Shown here one piece after another: positions 35,538-43,750 of a DNA stretch of 64,000 nt. Origin of the DNA: JAFGSI01 sp041287425 (GTDB lineage: Bacteria > Chloroflexota > Anaerolineae > Anaerolineales > Villigracilaceae). The notes beneath the pieces were generated by a model. It was not told the origin of the DNA. It searched no databases and saw only the letters and a list, made by a program, of their open reading frames with translations. The translations under genes and the position numbers were made by a program. The stretch's first letter is position 1. Every line of letters starts with the position of its first letter. Where the stretch lies: positions 24,111-88,110 of the forward strand of contig JBEULG010000012.1 in assembly GCA_041287425.1 (NCBI GenBank), written 5' to 3'.

Positions 35538-36515
35538 TCAGAGAGCATTGGAAGCAAGAAAATCGAGCACTTCGTCAACGCGGCAGAAGGCCAGTGCCGT
35601 GACCGTGTCCGCCCCGCCGTAGTAGATGGCGATCCGCCCGGTGGGAGCGTCGACCAGGGCAGCGCAGGGAAAGGCCACATTCGGCACGTCGCCAACGCAT
35701 TCGTAGAGCGTCTGCGGCGAGAGCAGGTAGGGGCCGGCGCGGCGAATCACCTTCCAGGGTTTATCCAGGTCGAGCAAAGCGGCGCTGAACGAATAGACGA
35801 AACCATTGCATGAAGTCAGCACGCCGTGATAGAAAAGCAGCCAGCCCGCATCGGTCTCTATGGGGACTGGCCCGGCCCCAATTTTGGTGCTCTGCCAGCC
35901 GCCGGCCGTCCCCATCACGAAACGATGTTCGCCCCAGTGAATCATGTCGGGACTCTGGCTGAGGTAGATGTCGCCGAAGGGGGTATGGCCGTTGTCGGAC
36001 GGACGGTTGAGCATCACATACTTGCCGTTGATTTTGCGGGGAAAGGGGACGCCGTTGCGGTTGTACGGCAGGAGGGCATTTTCCAGAAAGTAAAACTTCT
36101 CGAAATCGAAGGTGTAGCCCACGCCAATGGTGGGACCATGATAGCCGTTGCACCACATGACATAATAGCGGTCTTCGATCCAGCAGACGCGCGGGTCGTA
36201 GCGGTAATAGGTGAACGCCGCCTCGGGGTCGTCACACAACCATTCAATTGGCTCGTTGTCAATTTGCCAGTGGAATCCGTCTGGGCTGAACCCACGATGA
36301 ATGTCCATGTGGCGACGCCTGTCATCGCAGCGGAAAACGCCGGCGAACGCGCCGTTGAAGGCCACCACCGCGCTGTTGAAAATGCTGTTCGAAGAGGGGA
36401 TCGAATCGCGCCGGATAATCGGGTTCTGACTATAGCGCCAGACGACATCCGAGCAACCGGCGGGGCGTTCCTCCCAGGGAATATTGGGAAGCGGGGAACC
36501 AATCACTTTGGCCAT
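35538..36515 (-). CDS. GH130-like beta-mannoside phosphorylase/glycosidase
   Basis: 325 residues in a five-bladed propeller pattern typical of GH130/GH43-like enzymes. Recognisable elements are NPIIRRDSIPSSNSIFNSAVVAFNG at the N-terminus, DPRVCWIEDRYYVMWC, GDIYLSQSPDMIHWG, KIGAGPVPIETDAGWLLFYHGV and IAIYYGGADTVTALAF near the end. This corresponds to the mannosyl-phosphorylase family (beta-1,4-mannooligosaccharides or Man-GlcNAc plus phosphate giving mannose 1-phosphate), which would link to the phosphohexomutase. GH130 also contains hydrolases, so the reaction is not certain. ATG at 36515 with AGGAG 6 nt upstream. Confidence 0.85.
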   Translation of the reverse strand: MAKVIGSPLPNIPWEERPAGCSDVVWRYSQNPIIRRDSIPSSNSIFNSAVVAFNGAFAGVFRCDDRRRHMDIHRGFSPDGFHWQIDNEPIEWLCDDPEAAFTYYRYDPRVCWIEDRYYVMWCNGYHGPTIGVGYTFDFEKFYFLENALLPYNRNGVPFPRKINGKYVMLNRPSDNGHTPFGDIYLSQSPDMIHWGEHRFVMGTAGGWQSTKIGAGPVPIETDAGWLLFYHGVLTSCNGFVYSFSAALLDLDKPWKVIRRAGPYLLSPQTLYECVGDVPNVAFPCAALVDAPTGRIAIYYGGADTVTALAFCRVDEVLDFLASNAL

Positions 36516-36590
36516 AGGGAACTCCTGGAGATATGATATCGGCAGTACAAGTTTATCACGACTCCTTTTCTGCAATAGACTTTATTCGGA

Positions 36591-36660
36591 ATAACCGCCA
36601 TGGCGCGGAGAACGCCAAGAATGTCCTACATTCGCCAAGAAAATCCTCGGCAGCGAAGGT
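36591..36660. repeat. Degenerate CGCCAAG-type repeat
   Basis: ACCGCCATGG...AACGCCAAGAATG...TTCGCCAAGAAAATCCTCGG resembles the interior of the repeats at 27299 and 54424 but has no recognisable ends. It is between the GH130 start and the end of the purine operon; nothing else is seen in 36516-36705. Confidence 0.35.
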
Positions 36661-36705
36661 GATTGCAAAAAAGGCAACGACCGAGGCGGCCATTTTGGCG
36701 GGGGA

Positions 36706-37278
36706 TCAATGTGCCGACAAGTAAGCCGCAACCGCCGCATCATAGCGGGCAGTGGATTGGAATCCCTTGACCGCCAGCCGTTTGCGCAATTCCGGCGACA
36801 CGCCGCCGGCTCCCAGGGCGGCCAGCACTTCGCCGTAATCGGCCGGGTCGCAGACCAGGGTGACGCGGGCGTGGTTCTTGGCCGCCGCTCGGATGAGGGT
36901 CACACCGCCGATGTCGATGTTCTCGATGGCCTCAGCGTAGGTCGCGCCGGGGCGGGCAACCGTCTGCTCGAAGGGGTAGAGGTTGACCGCCACCAGGTCA
37001 ATGTAATCCCAGCCCAAATCGAGCAACTGCTGGCGGTCGGCCTCGGTCGGGCGCGCCAGCAGGCCGCCGTGGATGGCCGGATGGAGAGTCTTGACCCGCC
37101 CGCCGAGGATTTCGGGCGAGCGGGTGTACTCGGCCACCTCGGTGACCGGCAAGCCGTTCTCGCCCAGCAAACGGGCGGTCCCGCCGGAGGCGAGCAGGCT
37201 CCAGCCGAGGTCAACCAGGCCGCGGGCGAACTCAACCACGCCGGTCTTATCGTGAACGGAGAGGATGGCTTTGGGCAT
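36706..37278 (-). CDS. IMP cyclohydrolase domain of PurH, separately encoded
   Basis: 190 residues, equal to the N-terminal methylglyoxal-synthase-like domain of bifunctional PurH and nothing more. The signatures AILSVHDKTGVVEFARGL, LLASGGTARLL, GRVKTLHPAIHGGLLAR, DLVAVNLYPFEQTVA and NIDIGGVTLIRAAAKNH are all present. It closes FAICAR to IMP. The last gene of the operon, 42 nt after purN; AAGGAG lies 6 nt before its ATG. The transformylase domain that is normally fused to it is encoded two genes upstream (37924-39096). Confidence 0.93.
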   Translation of the reverse strand: MPKAILSVHDKTGVVEFARGLVDLGWSLLASGGTARLLGENGLPVTEVAEYTRSPEILGGRVKTLHPAIHGGLLARPTEADRQQLLDLGWDYIDLVAVNLYPFEQTVARPGATYAEAIENIDIGGVTLIRAAAKNHARVTLVCDPADYGEVLAALGAGGVSPELRKRLAVKGFQSTARYDAAVAAYLSAH

Positions 37279-37320
37279 GGGTTTCTCCTTCTTTGCATCG
37301 AATAACACGAAATGAGGTGG

Positions 37321-37917
37321 TCAATTTGAGGCCTTCGAGGCGATGATTTCTTGGATGGTCTTGACCAGCAAGCGGTGTTCGACCTCATGCACCCGCGCCT
37401 CGAAAGCCTCCAGCGTCTCGCCTGACCGGAAGCGGACTTCCTCGACCCCCAGCACGGGGCCGGAATCCACGCCCTCGTCGGGGACGAGGTGCACCATGAC
37501 GCCGGTGCGTTCGATTTCGCCGCGCTGCCAGGCGGCGTAGGCGCGCTCGATGGCATGCACGCCGGGGAAGGTGCCCGGCAAGGCCGGGTGCAGGTTGATG
37601 ACCCGGCACGGGAAGCGGCCCAAGAATTCCATCGTCAGCAGGCGCATCCAGCCGGCCAGGATGATGTAGTCCGGCTCGAAGGCTGCCGCCGCGGCGGCCA
37701 GGCGGCGGTCGTAGTCGGGGCGCGATTCGCCCTCCTGTTTTGGGAAAGCAATCGCCGGGACGCCCGCCCGCCGTGCCCGTTCCAGGCCAAAGGCTTCGGA
37801 CTTGTTCGAGAACACGGCAACCACGCGGGCGGGAAGCCTCCCCTCGGCGCAGGCATCCAGGATGGCCTGCAAATTCGATCCGTTGCCGGAGATGAGGACG
37901 ACCAGTCGGGCAGTCAT
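37321..37917 (-). CDS. purN: Phosphoribosylglycinamide formyltransferase PurN
   Basis: 198 residues. ISGNGSNLQAILDAC is the phosphate-binding loop; the catalytic residues appear in VINLHPALPGTFPG (Asn, His) and VPDEGVDSGPVL (Asp). It transfers the formyl group of 10-formyltetrahydrofolate to GAR, the third step of IMP synthesis. It lies only 6 nt after the AICAR transformylase gene and between the two halves of the split PurH, placing both folate-dependent formyl transfers side by side. Confidence 0.96.
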   Translation of the reverse strand: MTARLVVLISGNGSNLQAILDACAEGRLPARVVAVFSNKSEAFGLERARRAGVPAIAFPKQEGESRPDYDRRLAAAAAAFEPDYIILAGWMRLLTMEFLGRFPCRVINLHPALPGTFPGVHAIERAYAAWQRGEIERTGVMVHLVPDEGVDSGPVLGVEEVRFRSGETLEAFEARVHEVEHRLLVKTIQEIIASKASN

Positions 37918-37923
37918 CTTCGC

Positions 37924-39096
37924 CTAATGGTGGAACAATCGCACGCCGGAGAAGACCATGACCATGCCATACTCGTCGCAGGCCCGGATGACCTCCTCGT
38001 CGCGGGTTGATCCGCCGGGCTGGAGGACATACTTGACGCCCGAAAGCGCCGCCCGGTCGATTGAGTCGCGGAAGGGAAAGAAAGCGTCCGAGCCGAGAGT
38101 GACGCCGGTCAACTGGTCCAGCCAGGCTCGGCGCTCGGAGGCAGAGAGCGGTTCGGGAATCTCGGCGAAGACGGCGCTCCAGCCGGCCTTTTCGGCGGCG
38201 GTGACGTCGGGCTGGAGGTACTGGTCAATGGCGTTGTCGCGCTCCGGGCGTCTGACCTCGGGCCTGAACTTCAGCCCCAGCACGGCCGGATGCTGGCGCA
38301 GCCACCACAAGTCGGCCTTCAGGCCGGCCAGGCGGGTGCAGTGGACCCGCGATTGCTGCCCCGCCCCCACCCCGATAACCTGCCCGTCGAGTGCGTAACA
38401 GACCGAGTTGGACTGGGTGTACTTGAGCGTAATCCAGGCCACCATCATGTCGCGGCGGGCGTTCTCCGGCAGGTCTTTCTTCACCGTGACGATGTTCTCG
38501 AAATCGTCGGGCGTCACCGGCCGGTCATTGCGGCGCTGTTCGAGGCTTACGCCAAAAACCTGGCGCGTTTCCATCTCACCGGGGGAGTAAGCCGGATCAA
38601 TCTGGAGGACGACGTATTTGCCGCCCTTCTTGTTTCTCAGGATTTCGAGCGCCTCCGCTTCACAGCCGGGGGCGATGACCCCGTCCGAGACCTCGCGCGC
38701 CAGCAGGCGAGCGGTCGGCACATCTACTGGATCGGAGAGGGCAACGAAGTCGCCAAAAGAGGACATGCGGTCGGCGCCGCGGGCGCGGGCGTAGGCGACG
38801 GCCAGGGGCGAGAGATCGAGGTCTTCGACGAAGCAGGCTTGCTTCAAGGTGGCCGAGAGCGGGACGGCGACCGCCGCTCCGCTGGGGCTGACGTGCTTGA
38901 ACGAGGCTGCCGCCGGTAAGTTCAGCGCCGCCCGCAGTTCGCGCACCAACTGCCAGCCGTTGAGAGCGTCGAGCAGGTTGATGTAGCCGGGCGAGCCGTT
39001 CAGGACGCTGATCGGCAGTTCGCCGGACTCCACATAGACCCGCGCCGGGGTCTGGTGGGGATTGGCGCCGTAGCGCAGGGGAAGTTCTTGGGGCAT
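37924..39096 (-). CDS. AICAR transformylase domain of PurH, separately encoded
   Basis: 390 residues corresponding to the C-terminal AICARFT half of PurH. Catalytic Lys-His is in AASFKHVSPSGAAV and the SDAFFPFRDSID block is the conserved substrate loop; LRYGANPHQTPARVY near the N-terminus is the usual domain start. It formylates AICAR to FAICAR using 10-formyltetrahydrofolate. The ATG follows GGAGAT 5-8 nt upstream and 9 nt after purM. A stop codon, purN and a further 42 nt separate it from the cyclohydrolase gene, so this is a true split rather than a sequencing frameshift. Confidence 0.92.
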   Translation of the reverse strand: MPQELPLRYGANPHQTPARVYVESGELPISVLNGSPGYINLLDALNGWQLVRELRAALNLPAAASFKHVSPSGAAVAVPLSATLKQACFVEDLDLSPLAVAYARARGADRMSSFGDFVALSDPVDVPTARLLAREVSDGVIAPGCEAEALEILRNKKGGKYVVLQIDPAYSPGEMETRQVFGVSLEQRRNDRPVTPDDFENIVTVKKDLPENARRDMMVAWITLKYTQSNSVCYALDGQVIGVGAGQQSRVHCTRLAGLKADLWWLRQHPAVLGLKFRPEVRRPERDNAIDQYLQPDVTAAEKAGWSAVFAEIPEPLSASERRAWLDQLTGVTLGSDAFFPFRDSIDRAALSGVKYVLQPGGSTRDEEVIRACDEYGMVMVFSGVRLFHH

Positions 39097-39105
39097 ACGA
39101 TCTCC

Positions 39106-40719
39106 TTATTCCAGAATGATTTTTCGCTCGCCGGGGATGAGTTCTCCAATCACCCAGGTCTCCTCGCCGAGGGCCTCCTGCAACGCGCTGACCTCTGTCT
39201 CTGCCACGACGGCTACCATGCCGATGCCCATATTGAAGACGCGGTGCATTTCGAACGAATCCACTTTGCCGCGCGCTTGAATCAGGCCGAAGAGCGGGGG
39301 CAGGGGCCAGGAGCCGCGGCGAACCACGGCCCCTATGCCCTCCGGCAGGACGCGCGGGATGTTTTCGAAGAAGCCGCCACCGGTAAGATGCGCCAGGGCT
39401 TTGATGGGAGACGGGAAACGGCTGATGAGCGGCCACAGCAGGTCCAGATAGGAGCGATGCGGCGCGAGGAGAGCATCGGCAAGAGAAACGCCCAATTCGG
39501 GGAAAACGGTCTCGAGGGGGATATTGGCAAAGATGCGGCGGATGAGCGAGTAGCCGTTGGTATGCGGTCCGGAGGAGCGGATGCCCACCAACCGGTCGCC
39601 AGGGCAGATCTCCGGCCGCGGCAGGGCCAAGTCGCGTTCCACCACGCCGACAATTGTCCCGGCCAGGTCGAACTCGCCCTGGGCGTAGACGCCGGGCATC
39701 TCGGCCGTCTCGCCGCCGAGCAGCGCCATCCCCGCCGCGCGGCAGGCCTCGGCCGCGCCGGCGACCACCTCGGCGACAACCTGCGGGTCAAGCCGCGCGG
39801 TGGCAAAATAATCCAGAAAGAACAGCGGGCGGGCGCCCTGGACGAGGATGTCGTCAATACAGTGGTTGACGATGTCATGCCCAATCGAGCGATAACGCCC
39901 GGCTGCCGCCGCCAGTTTGACCTTCGTGCCGACCCCATCGGTCGAGGCGACCAGCACCGGCGACTGCATCCCTTTGAGCGCCGCGGCGTCGTACAGGCCG
40001 CCGAAAGCACCGATTCCGGCCAACACCTCCGGCCCATAGGTGGAGCGGACGGCATCCCTCATCAGTTCGACAGCGCGGTTGCCGGCGTCAATGGAGACGC
40101 CGGAGGCGACATAACTTTCAACGGACTCTTTCTCGGACTCACGGACGGAAACGGACGCCGCATCGGTTTCGGTGACAAATTGAATGACCGGCGGCTGCGA
40201 TGCCAGCGGGCTAATCACGGAGAATCGGAGAGGCAGGGATGTCTCCCCGGGGGACGACAAGGGTTGAAAACTATGCGGCGTCCAAACAAAGCGGAAGAGA
40301 TATTTTTGCCAATCCTGAACCGCTTGCGGGCGCAGGGCACGGCGAAATTCGAGGCTGGACTGGCCGAAATTGTAGATCATTCCTACCGGCGCGCCGGTCG
40401 CTGTAAGGTAGGCCAGCACCTGGCTGAGTTCCTCATCCGTCAGATCGTGGCTGAGCACCTTACACTCGACCACCAGGCACTCTTCAATCCACAAGTCAAC
40501 ATAGACATATCCCACCAATTGGTCACCAACCCAGACCTCGACGCGTTTCTCTATTTCCACGCGCAAGTCAGATTGCCGGCACAATTCTGCCAGCCGGCGT
40601 TGATAGAATACCTCTCTATGTCCTGGCCCCAACTCCCGATGAACCTGCATCGCCAGTCCATTCACCTTATACGTCAACTCATCCAAAGGTGTCTTGACCA
40701 GCCCCGGCCTTTTTCTCAT
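39106..40719 (-). CDS. purM: GxxExxY nuclease-like domain fused in frame to PurM (AIR synthase)
   Basis: 537 residues. From about 200 onward this is a complete PurM: SGVSIDAGNRAVELM, VASTDGVGTKVKLA, HDIVNHCIDDILVQGARPLFFLDY, GGETAEMPGVY and LTGGGFFENIPRVLP. PurM makes AIR from FGAM with ATP. Residues 1-148 are a GxxExxY protein (PDDEXK_3-like): ELTYKVNGLAMQVHRELGPG, then HREVFYQRRL carrying the name motif, and VDLWIEECLVVECKVL with the Asp...Glu-x-Lys nuclease pattern. Residues 149-195 are a Ser/Pro-rich linker, part of which is encoded by the inverted copy of the repeat unit found upstream. No stop or start with a good ribosome site separates the two parts. Confidence 0.9.
   Translation of the reverse strand: MRKRPGLVKTPLDELTYKVNGLAMQVHRELGPGHREVFYQRRLAELCRQSDLRVEIEKRVEVWVGDQLVGYVYVDLWIEECLVVECKVLSHDLTDEELSQVLAYLTATGAPVGMIYNFGQSSLEFRRALRPQAVQDWQKYLFRFVWTPHSFQPLSSPGETSLPLRFSVISPLASQPPVIQFVTETDAASVSVRESEKESVESYVASGVSIDAGNRAVELMRDAVRSTYGPEVLAGIGAFGGLYDAAALKGMQSPVLVASTDGVGTKVKLAAAAGRYRSIGHDIVNHCIDDILVQGARPLFFLDYFATARLDPQVVAEVVAGAAEACRAAGMALLGGETAEMPGVYAQGEFDLAGTIVGVVERDLALPRPEICPGDRLVGIRSSGPHTNGYSLIRRIFANIPLETVFPELGVSLADALLAPHRSYLDLLWPLISRFPSPIKALAHLTGGGFFENIPRVLPEGIGAVVRRGSWPLPPLFGLIQARGKVDSFEMHRVFNMGIGMVAVVAETEVSALQEALGEETWVIGELIPGERKIILE
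40134..40156. repeat. Inverted copy of the purD-purM repeat unit inside purM fusion linker
   Basis: The minus-strand reading GTCCGTTTCC...GTGAGTCCG over 23 bp matches the tandem unit GTCCGTTTTC...GTGAGTCCG on the plus strand at 40853-41040 in 21 of 23 positions, in the opposite orientation. It encodes linker residues VSVRESE just before the PurM domain, and marks the PurM-proximal edge of the insertion. Confidence 0.75.
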
Positions 40720-40758
40720 GAGACCTCCTCTCCATCCAAAAATCCGCGCTTCCGTAAT

Positions 40759-41062
40759 CCGTTTCCCTCCGCGAATCCGTGACGACGTCCGTTTTCATCC
40801 GTTTTCGTCCGTGAATCCGTGACAACGTCCGTTTTCGTCCGTGAATCCGTGACAACGTCCGTTTTCATCCGTGAGTCCGTGACAACGTCCGTTTTCATCC
40901 GTGAGTCCGTGACAACGTCCGTTTTCATCCGTTTTCATCCGTGAGTCCGTGACAACGTCCGTTTTCATCCGTTTTCATCCGTGAGTCCGTGACGACGTCC
41001 GTTTTCATCCGTTTTCATCCGCGAGTCCGTGACGACGTCCGTTTTCATCCGTGACAAGTCCG
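40759..41062. repeat. Tandem 30/40-bp repeat between purD and the PurM fusion
   Basis: About eight head-to-tail copies of a unit ending GTCCGTGACAACGTCC and starting GTTTTCATCC. Units are 30 bp (40831, 40861, 40891) or 40 bp (40791, 40921, 40961, 41001) depending on whether the 10-bp block GTTTTCATCC is doubled. There is no unique spacer. Because 30 bp equals ten codons, the minus strand stays open: a frame at 40716-40928 encodes repeated MKTDVVTDSR and its stop overlaps the fusion start by 4 nt. The repeat also encodes the last 27 residues of PurD. Confidence 0.92.
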
Positions 41063-42308
41063 TTGCAATATCCTTCCTATACTGCATCCCCTCGAACCTC
41101 ACCCTTTCCACGGCCCGGTAGGCGCTCTCTGCCGCCGCCTGCAGCGTCTCGGCCCGCGCCGTCAGGCCCAGGATGCGCCCTCCGGCGGTGACAATCTCTC
41201 CACCCACCGACCTCGTCCCGGCATGGAAGCACAGCACCTCCTCCGGCAGCGACTCCAGGCCGCGTATCGGTTTGCCCGTCTCCGGCGCCGACGGATAGCC
41301 CGCCGCGGCCAGCACCACGCAGACCGCCGCTCCGCTCTTCCAGCGAATCTCCGTCTCATCGAGCCGCCCCTCGGCGCAGGCCAGGGCGATGTCGAGCAAA
41401 TCCGAGTCCAGCAGCGGCAAGACAGCCTGCGTCTCCGGGTCGCCGAAGCGGCAGTTGAACTCCAGCACCTGTGGGCCGCTTTCGGTCAGCATCAGCCCGG
41501 CATACAACACGCCGACGAAGGGTACGCCCTCCCGCCGCAGACCGCTGACCGCCGGTTGAAGAACCGTCTCGACGACTTCGTCCACCATCTCCGGCGGACA
41601 AATGGACGCCGGCGCGTACGCCCCCATCCCGCCTGTATTCGGGCCGCGGTCGCCGTCCAGCAGGCGCTTGTGATCCTGCGCCGGCAGCATGGGAACCACC
41701 CGCCGCCCGTCGCAAAACGCCATCAGCGAGACCTCTCGCCCGCTCAAACGTTCTTCGATGACCACCTCCTCGCCGGCGGTGCCGAACTCCCGCCGCACCA
41801 TGATGGCCTCCAGCGCGGCGACGGCCTCCTCCTTTGCGGCGGGCAGAATCACGCCCTTGCCTGCCGCCAGGCCGGAGGCTTTCAACACGATGGGATAATC
41901 CACCCTCTCGAGGAATTCGACCGCCTCGGCGTATCTCTGGAACACGGCGTAACGCGCCGTCGGGATGCCGTGCCGCGCCATGAAGTGCTTCGCAAAGACC
42001 TTGGAGGCCTCGATCTGCGCCGCGGCCTTCGTCGGGCCGAAGACCTGGACCCCCGCCGCCAGCAGCTCATCGCTCAGACCCGCCGCCAGCGGCGCCTCCG
42101 GGCCGATGAGCACCAGGTCTATTTGCTTCTCGCGGCAAAAGCCCACTATCCCGGCGTGATCATCCGGGCGCAGGGTGAGGCACTCGCCCAGCGCCGCAAT
42201 CCCCGGATTGCCGGGCGTAGCGTAGAGTTTGCTCAACTTCGGCGACTGCGCCGCCTTCCACGCGATGGCATGTTCCCGCCCCCCCGACCCAATCAACAGC
42301 ACTTTCAT
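40965..42308 (-). CDS. purD: Phosphoribosylamine-glycine ligase PurD with repeat-encoded tail
   Basis: 447 residues. The first 420 are a normal ATP-grasp PurD: LLIGSGGREHAIAWKA, ATPGNPGIAAL, VLIGPEAPLAAGL, DYPIVLKASGLAAGKGV, RGPNTGGMGAYAP and LEFNCRFGDPETQAVLPLL. It joins phosphoribosylamine and glycine to give GAR. The usual end of the protein (VRFEGMQYRKDIA) is followed by a 27-residue tail containing MKTDVVTDSR, encoded by the tandem repeat, so the insertion seems to have removed the original stop codon. Lies 20 nt after purF. Confidence 0.95.
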   Translation of the reverse strand: MKVLLIGSGGREHAIAWKAAQSPKLSKLYATPGNPGIAALGECLTLRPDDHAGIVGFCREKQIDLVLIGPEAPLAAGLSDELLAAGVQVFGPTKAAAQIEASKVFAKHFMARHGIPTARYAVFQRYAEAVEFLERVDYPIVLKASGLAAGKGVILPAAKEEAVAALEAIMVRREFGTAGEEVVIEERLSGREVSLMAFCDGRRVVPMLPAQDHKRLLDGDRGPNTGGMGAYAPASICPPEMVDEVVETVLQPAVSGLRREGVPFVGVLYAGLMLTESGPQVLEFNCRFGDPETQAVLPLLDSDLLDIALACAEGRLDETEIRWKSGAAVCVVLAAAGYPSAPETGKPIRGLESLPEEVLCFHAGTRSVGGEIVTAGGRILGLTARAETLQAAAESAYRAVERVRFEGMQYRKDIATDLSRMKTDVVTDSRMKTDENGRRHGLTDENG

Positions 42309-42328
42309 TACTTTTCACTCCTCACTCT

Positions 42329-43750
42329 TCACCGAATCCCTTTCTCGAACCCCGTCTTGACTGACTTCCAGTCCACCGGCACAGGATACTCGCCCGTGAA
42401 ACAGGCCTGGCAGTACCCCTCCGTGTATTCCACCGCCTGCTGCATCCCCTCCAGCGAGAGGAAATACAGCGAATGCGCCCCGATGTGCTGGCGGATTTCC
42501 TCCACTGTTCGCTTATGCGCAATCAACTCCCGGCGCGTCCCCATGTCTACGCCCATGAAACAGGGATAGGGAATGGGCGGACAGGTGATACGCACATGCA
42601 CCTCCGCCGCGCCGGCCTCGTAGAGCAGCCGCACGATGGGACCGGTGGTGTTGCCGCGCACAATCGAATCGTCAATCATCACGACCCGCCGGTTCAGCAC
42701 ATTTTCGTTGATGACGTTGAACTTCAGCGCCACGCCGCGCTTGCGCAGCGAATCGGTCGGCTCGATGAACGTCCGCCCGACATAACGATTCTTGATGAAG
42801 CCGTCGTTGTAAGGGATGCCCGATTCCAGGGCGTAGCCAATCGCCGCCGGGATGGCCGAATCGGGGACGGGGATGACCAAATCGGCCTCGGTCGGGCACT
42901 CGCGCGCCAGTTGGCGCCCCAGGTTCTGCCGCACCTGATGGACGCTCCTCCCGTCCCAGACCGCGTCTGGCCGGGAGAAGTAAATCATCTCGAAGACGCA
43001 GCGCGCCAGCGGACTGGCCGGCGGGAGCGCCTGCGTGACCACCAGGGCCTTGTCCGAGAGAGTCACGATTTCGCCCGGCCGGACCTCGCGGATGGCGCGG
43101 CAGCCGAGGGTGCGCAGCGCGCCGGTCTCGGAGGCTGCCGCGTAGCCGCCGGAGGGCAGCAACCCCACGCTGAGCGGACGGAAGCCCCAGGGGTCGCGCG
43201 CCGCGTAGACGCCGTCGCGCGTCAGCATGACCACCGAGTAGGCCCCCTGCCAGCGCCGCATGGCATGCTGCAGGCGCTCGACCCAGTCGCTGCCGCCGTT
43301 GCGCGCCAGCATCATCGTCATCACCTCGCTGTCAGACGAAGACGAAAACCCCACCCCGGCCGCCATCAACTCCGCCCGCAGCGCCGCCGAGTTGACCAGG
43401 TTGCCGTTATGCGCCAGCGCCACCGGCCCATGAATCGTCTCGATCATGAACGGCTGGGCGTTGCGGATGGACGAGGAGCCGGTGGTCGAGTAACGCGTGT
43501 GGCCGATGGCATACTTGCCCTGCAAATCGGCCAGGTCGCGCGGGTGGAAGACTTGCGATACCAGACCGACGTCTTTGTGCAGGCGCATCACTGCGCCGTC
43601 CGAGACGGCAATCCCGGCCGCCTCCTGGCCGCGGTGCTGAAGGGCAAACAGGCCAAAGAAGGCCATCCGCGCCACCTCTTCGCGGGGGGCGAAAATGCCG
43701 ATGATTCCGCAGGCTTCGCGGGGGGAATCTTCTGTGGGAAAGGCGTTCAT
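42329..43750 (-). CDS. purF: Amidophosphoribosyltransferase PurF
   Basis: 473 residues. A 13-residue propeptide precedes the N-terminal nucleophile Cys14 (EACGIIGIF), as in the Bacillus-type enzyme, which usually also carries an Fe-S cluster; candidate Cys residues lie in ARCVFEMIYFSRPDAVW and near the C-terminus (YCQACFTGEYPV). The glutaminase domain has FALQHRGQEAAGI and the PRPP loop is VVMIDDSIVRGNT. It commits PRPP to purine synthesis and is normally inhibited by AMP/GMP. Start overlaps the purE stop by 4 nt. Confidence 0.96.
   Translation of the reverse strand: MNAFPTEDSPREACGIIGIFAPREEVARMAFFGLFALQHRGQEAAGIAVSDGAVMRLHKDVGLVSQVFHPRDLADLQGKYAIGHTRYSTTGSSSIRNAQPFMIETIHGPVALAHNGNLVNSAALRAELMAAGVGFSSSSDSEVMTMMLARNGGSDWVERLQHAMRRWQGAYSVVMLTRDGVYAARDPWGFRPLSVGLLPSGGYAAASETGALRTLGCRAIREVRPGEIVTLSDKALVVTQALPPASPLARCVFEMIYFSRPDAVWDGRSVHQVRQNLGRQLARECPTEADLVIPVPDSAIPAAIGYALESGIPYNDGFIKNRYVGRTFIEPTDSLRKRGVALKFNVINENVLNRRVVMIDDSIVRGNTTGPIVRLLYEAGAAEVHVRITCPPIPYPCFMGVDMGTRRELIAHKRTVEEIRQHIGAHSLYFLSLEGMQQAVEYTEGYCQACFTGEYPVPVDWKSVKTGFEKGIR

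Noticed and set aside
37921..39096. Split PurH as a sequencing frameshift
   Set aside because: The two halves are in reversed order with purN between them and each has its own start site, so a single base error cannot explain it.
40716..40928. 70-codon frame encoding repeated MKTDVVTDSR
   Set aside because: It exists only because the 30-bp repeat keeps the frame open and has no ribosome site; treated as part of the repeat, although coupling to purM is possible.
40759..41062. CRISPR-like array
   Set aside because: Units are contiguous and differ only by a doubled 10-bp block; there are no unique spacers and no cas genes.
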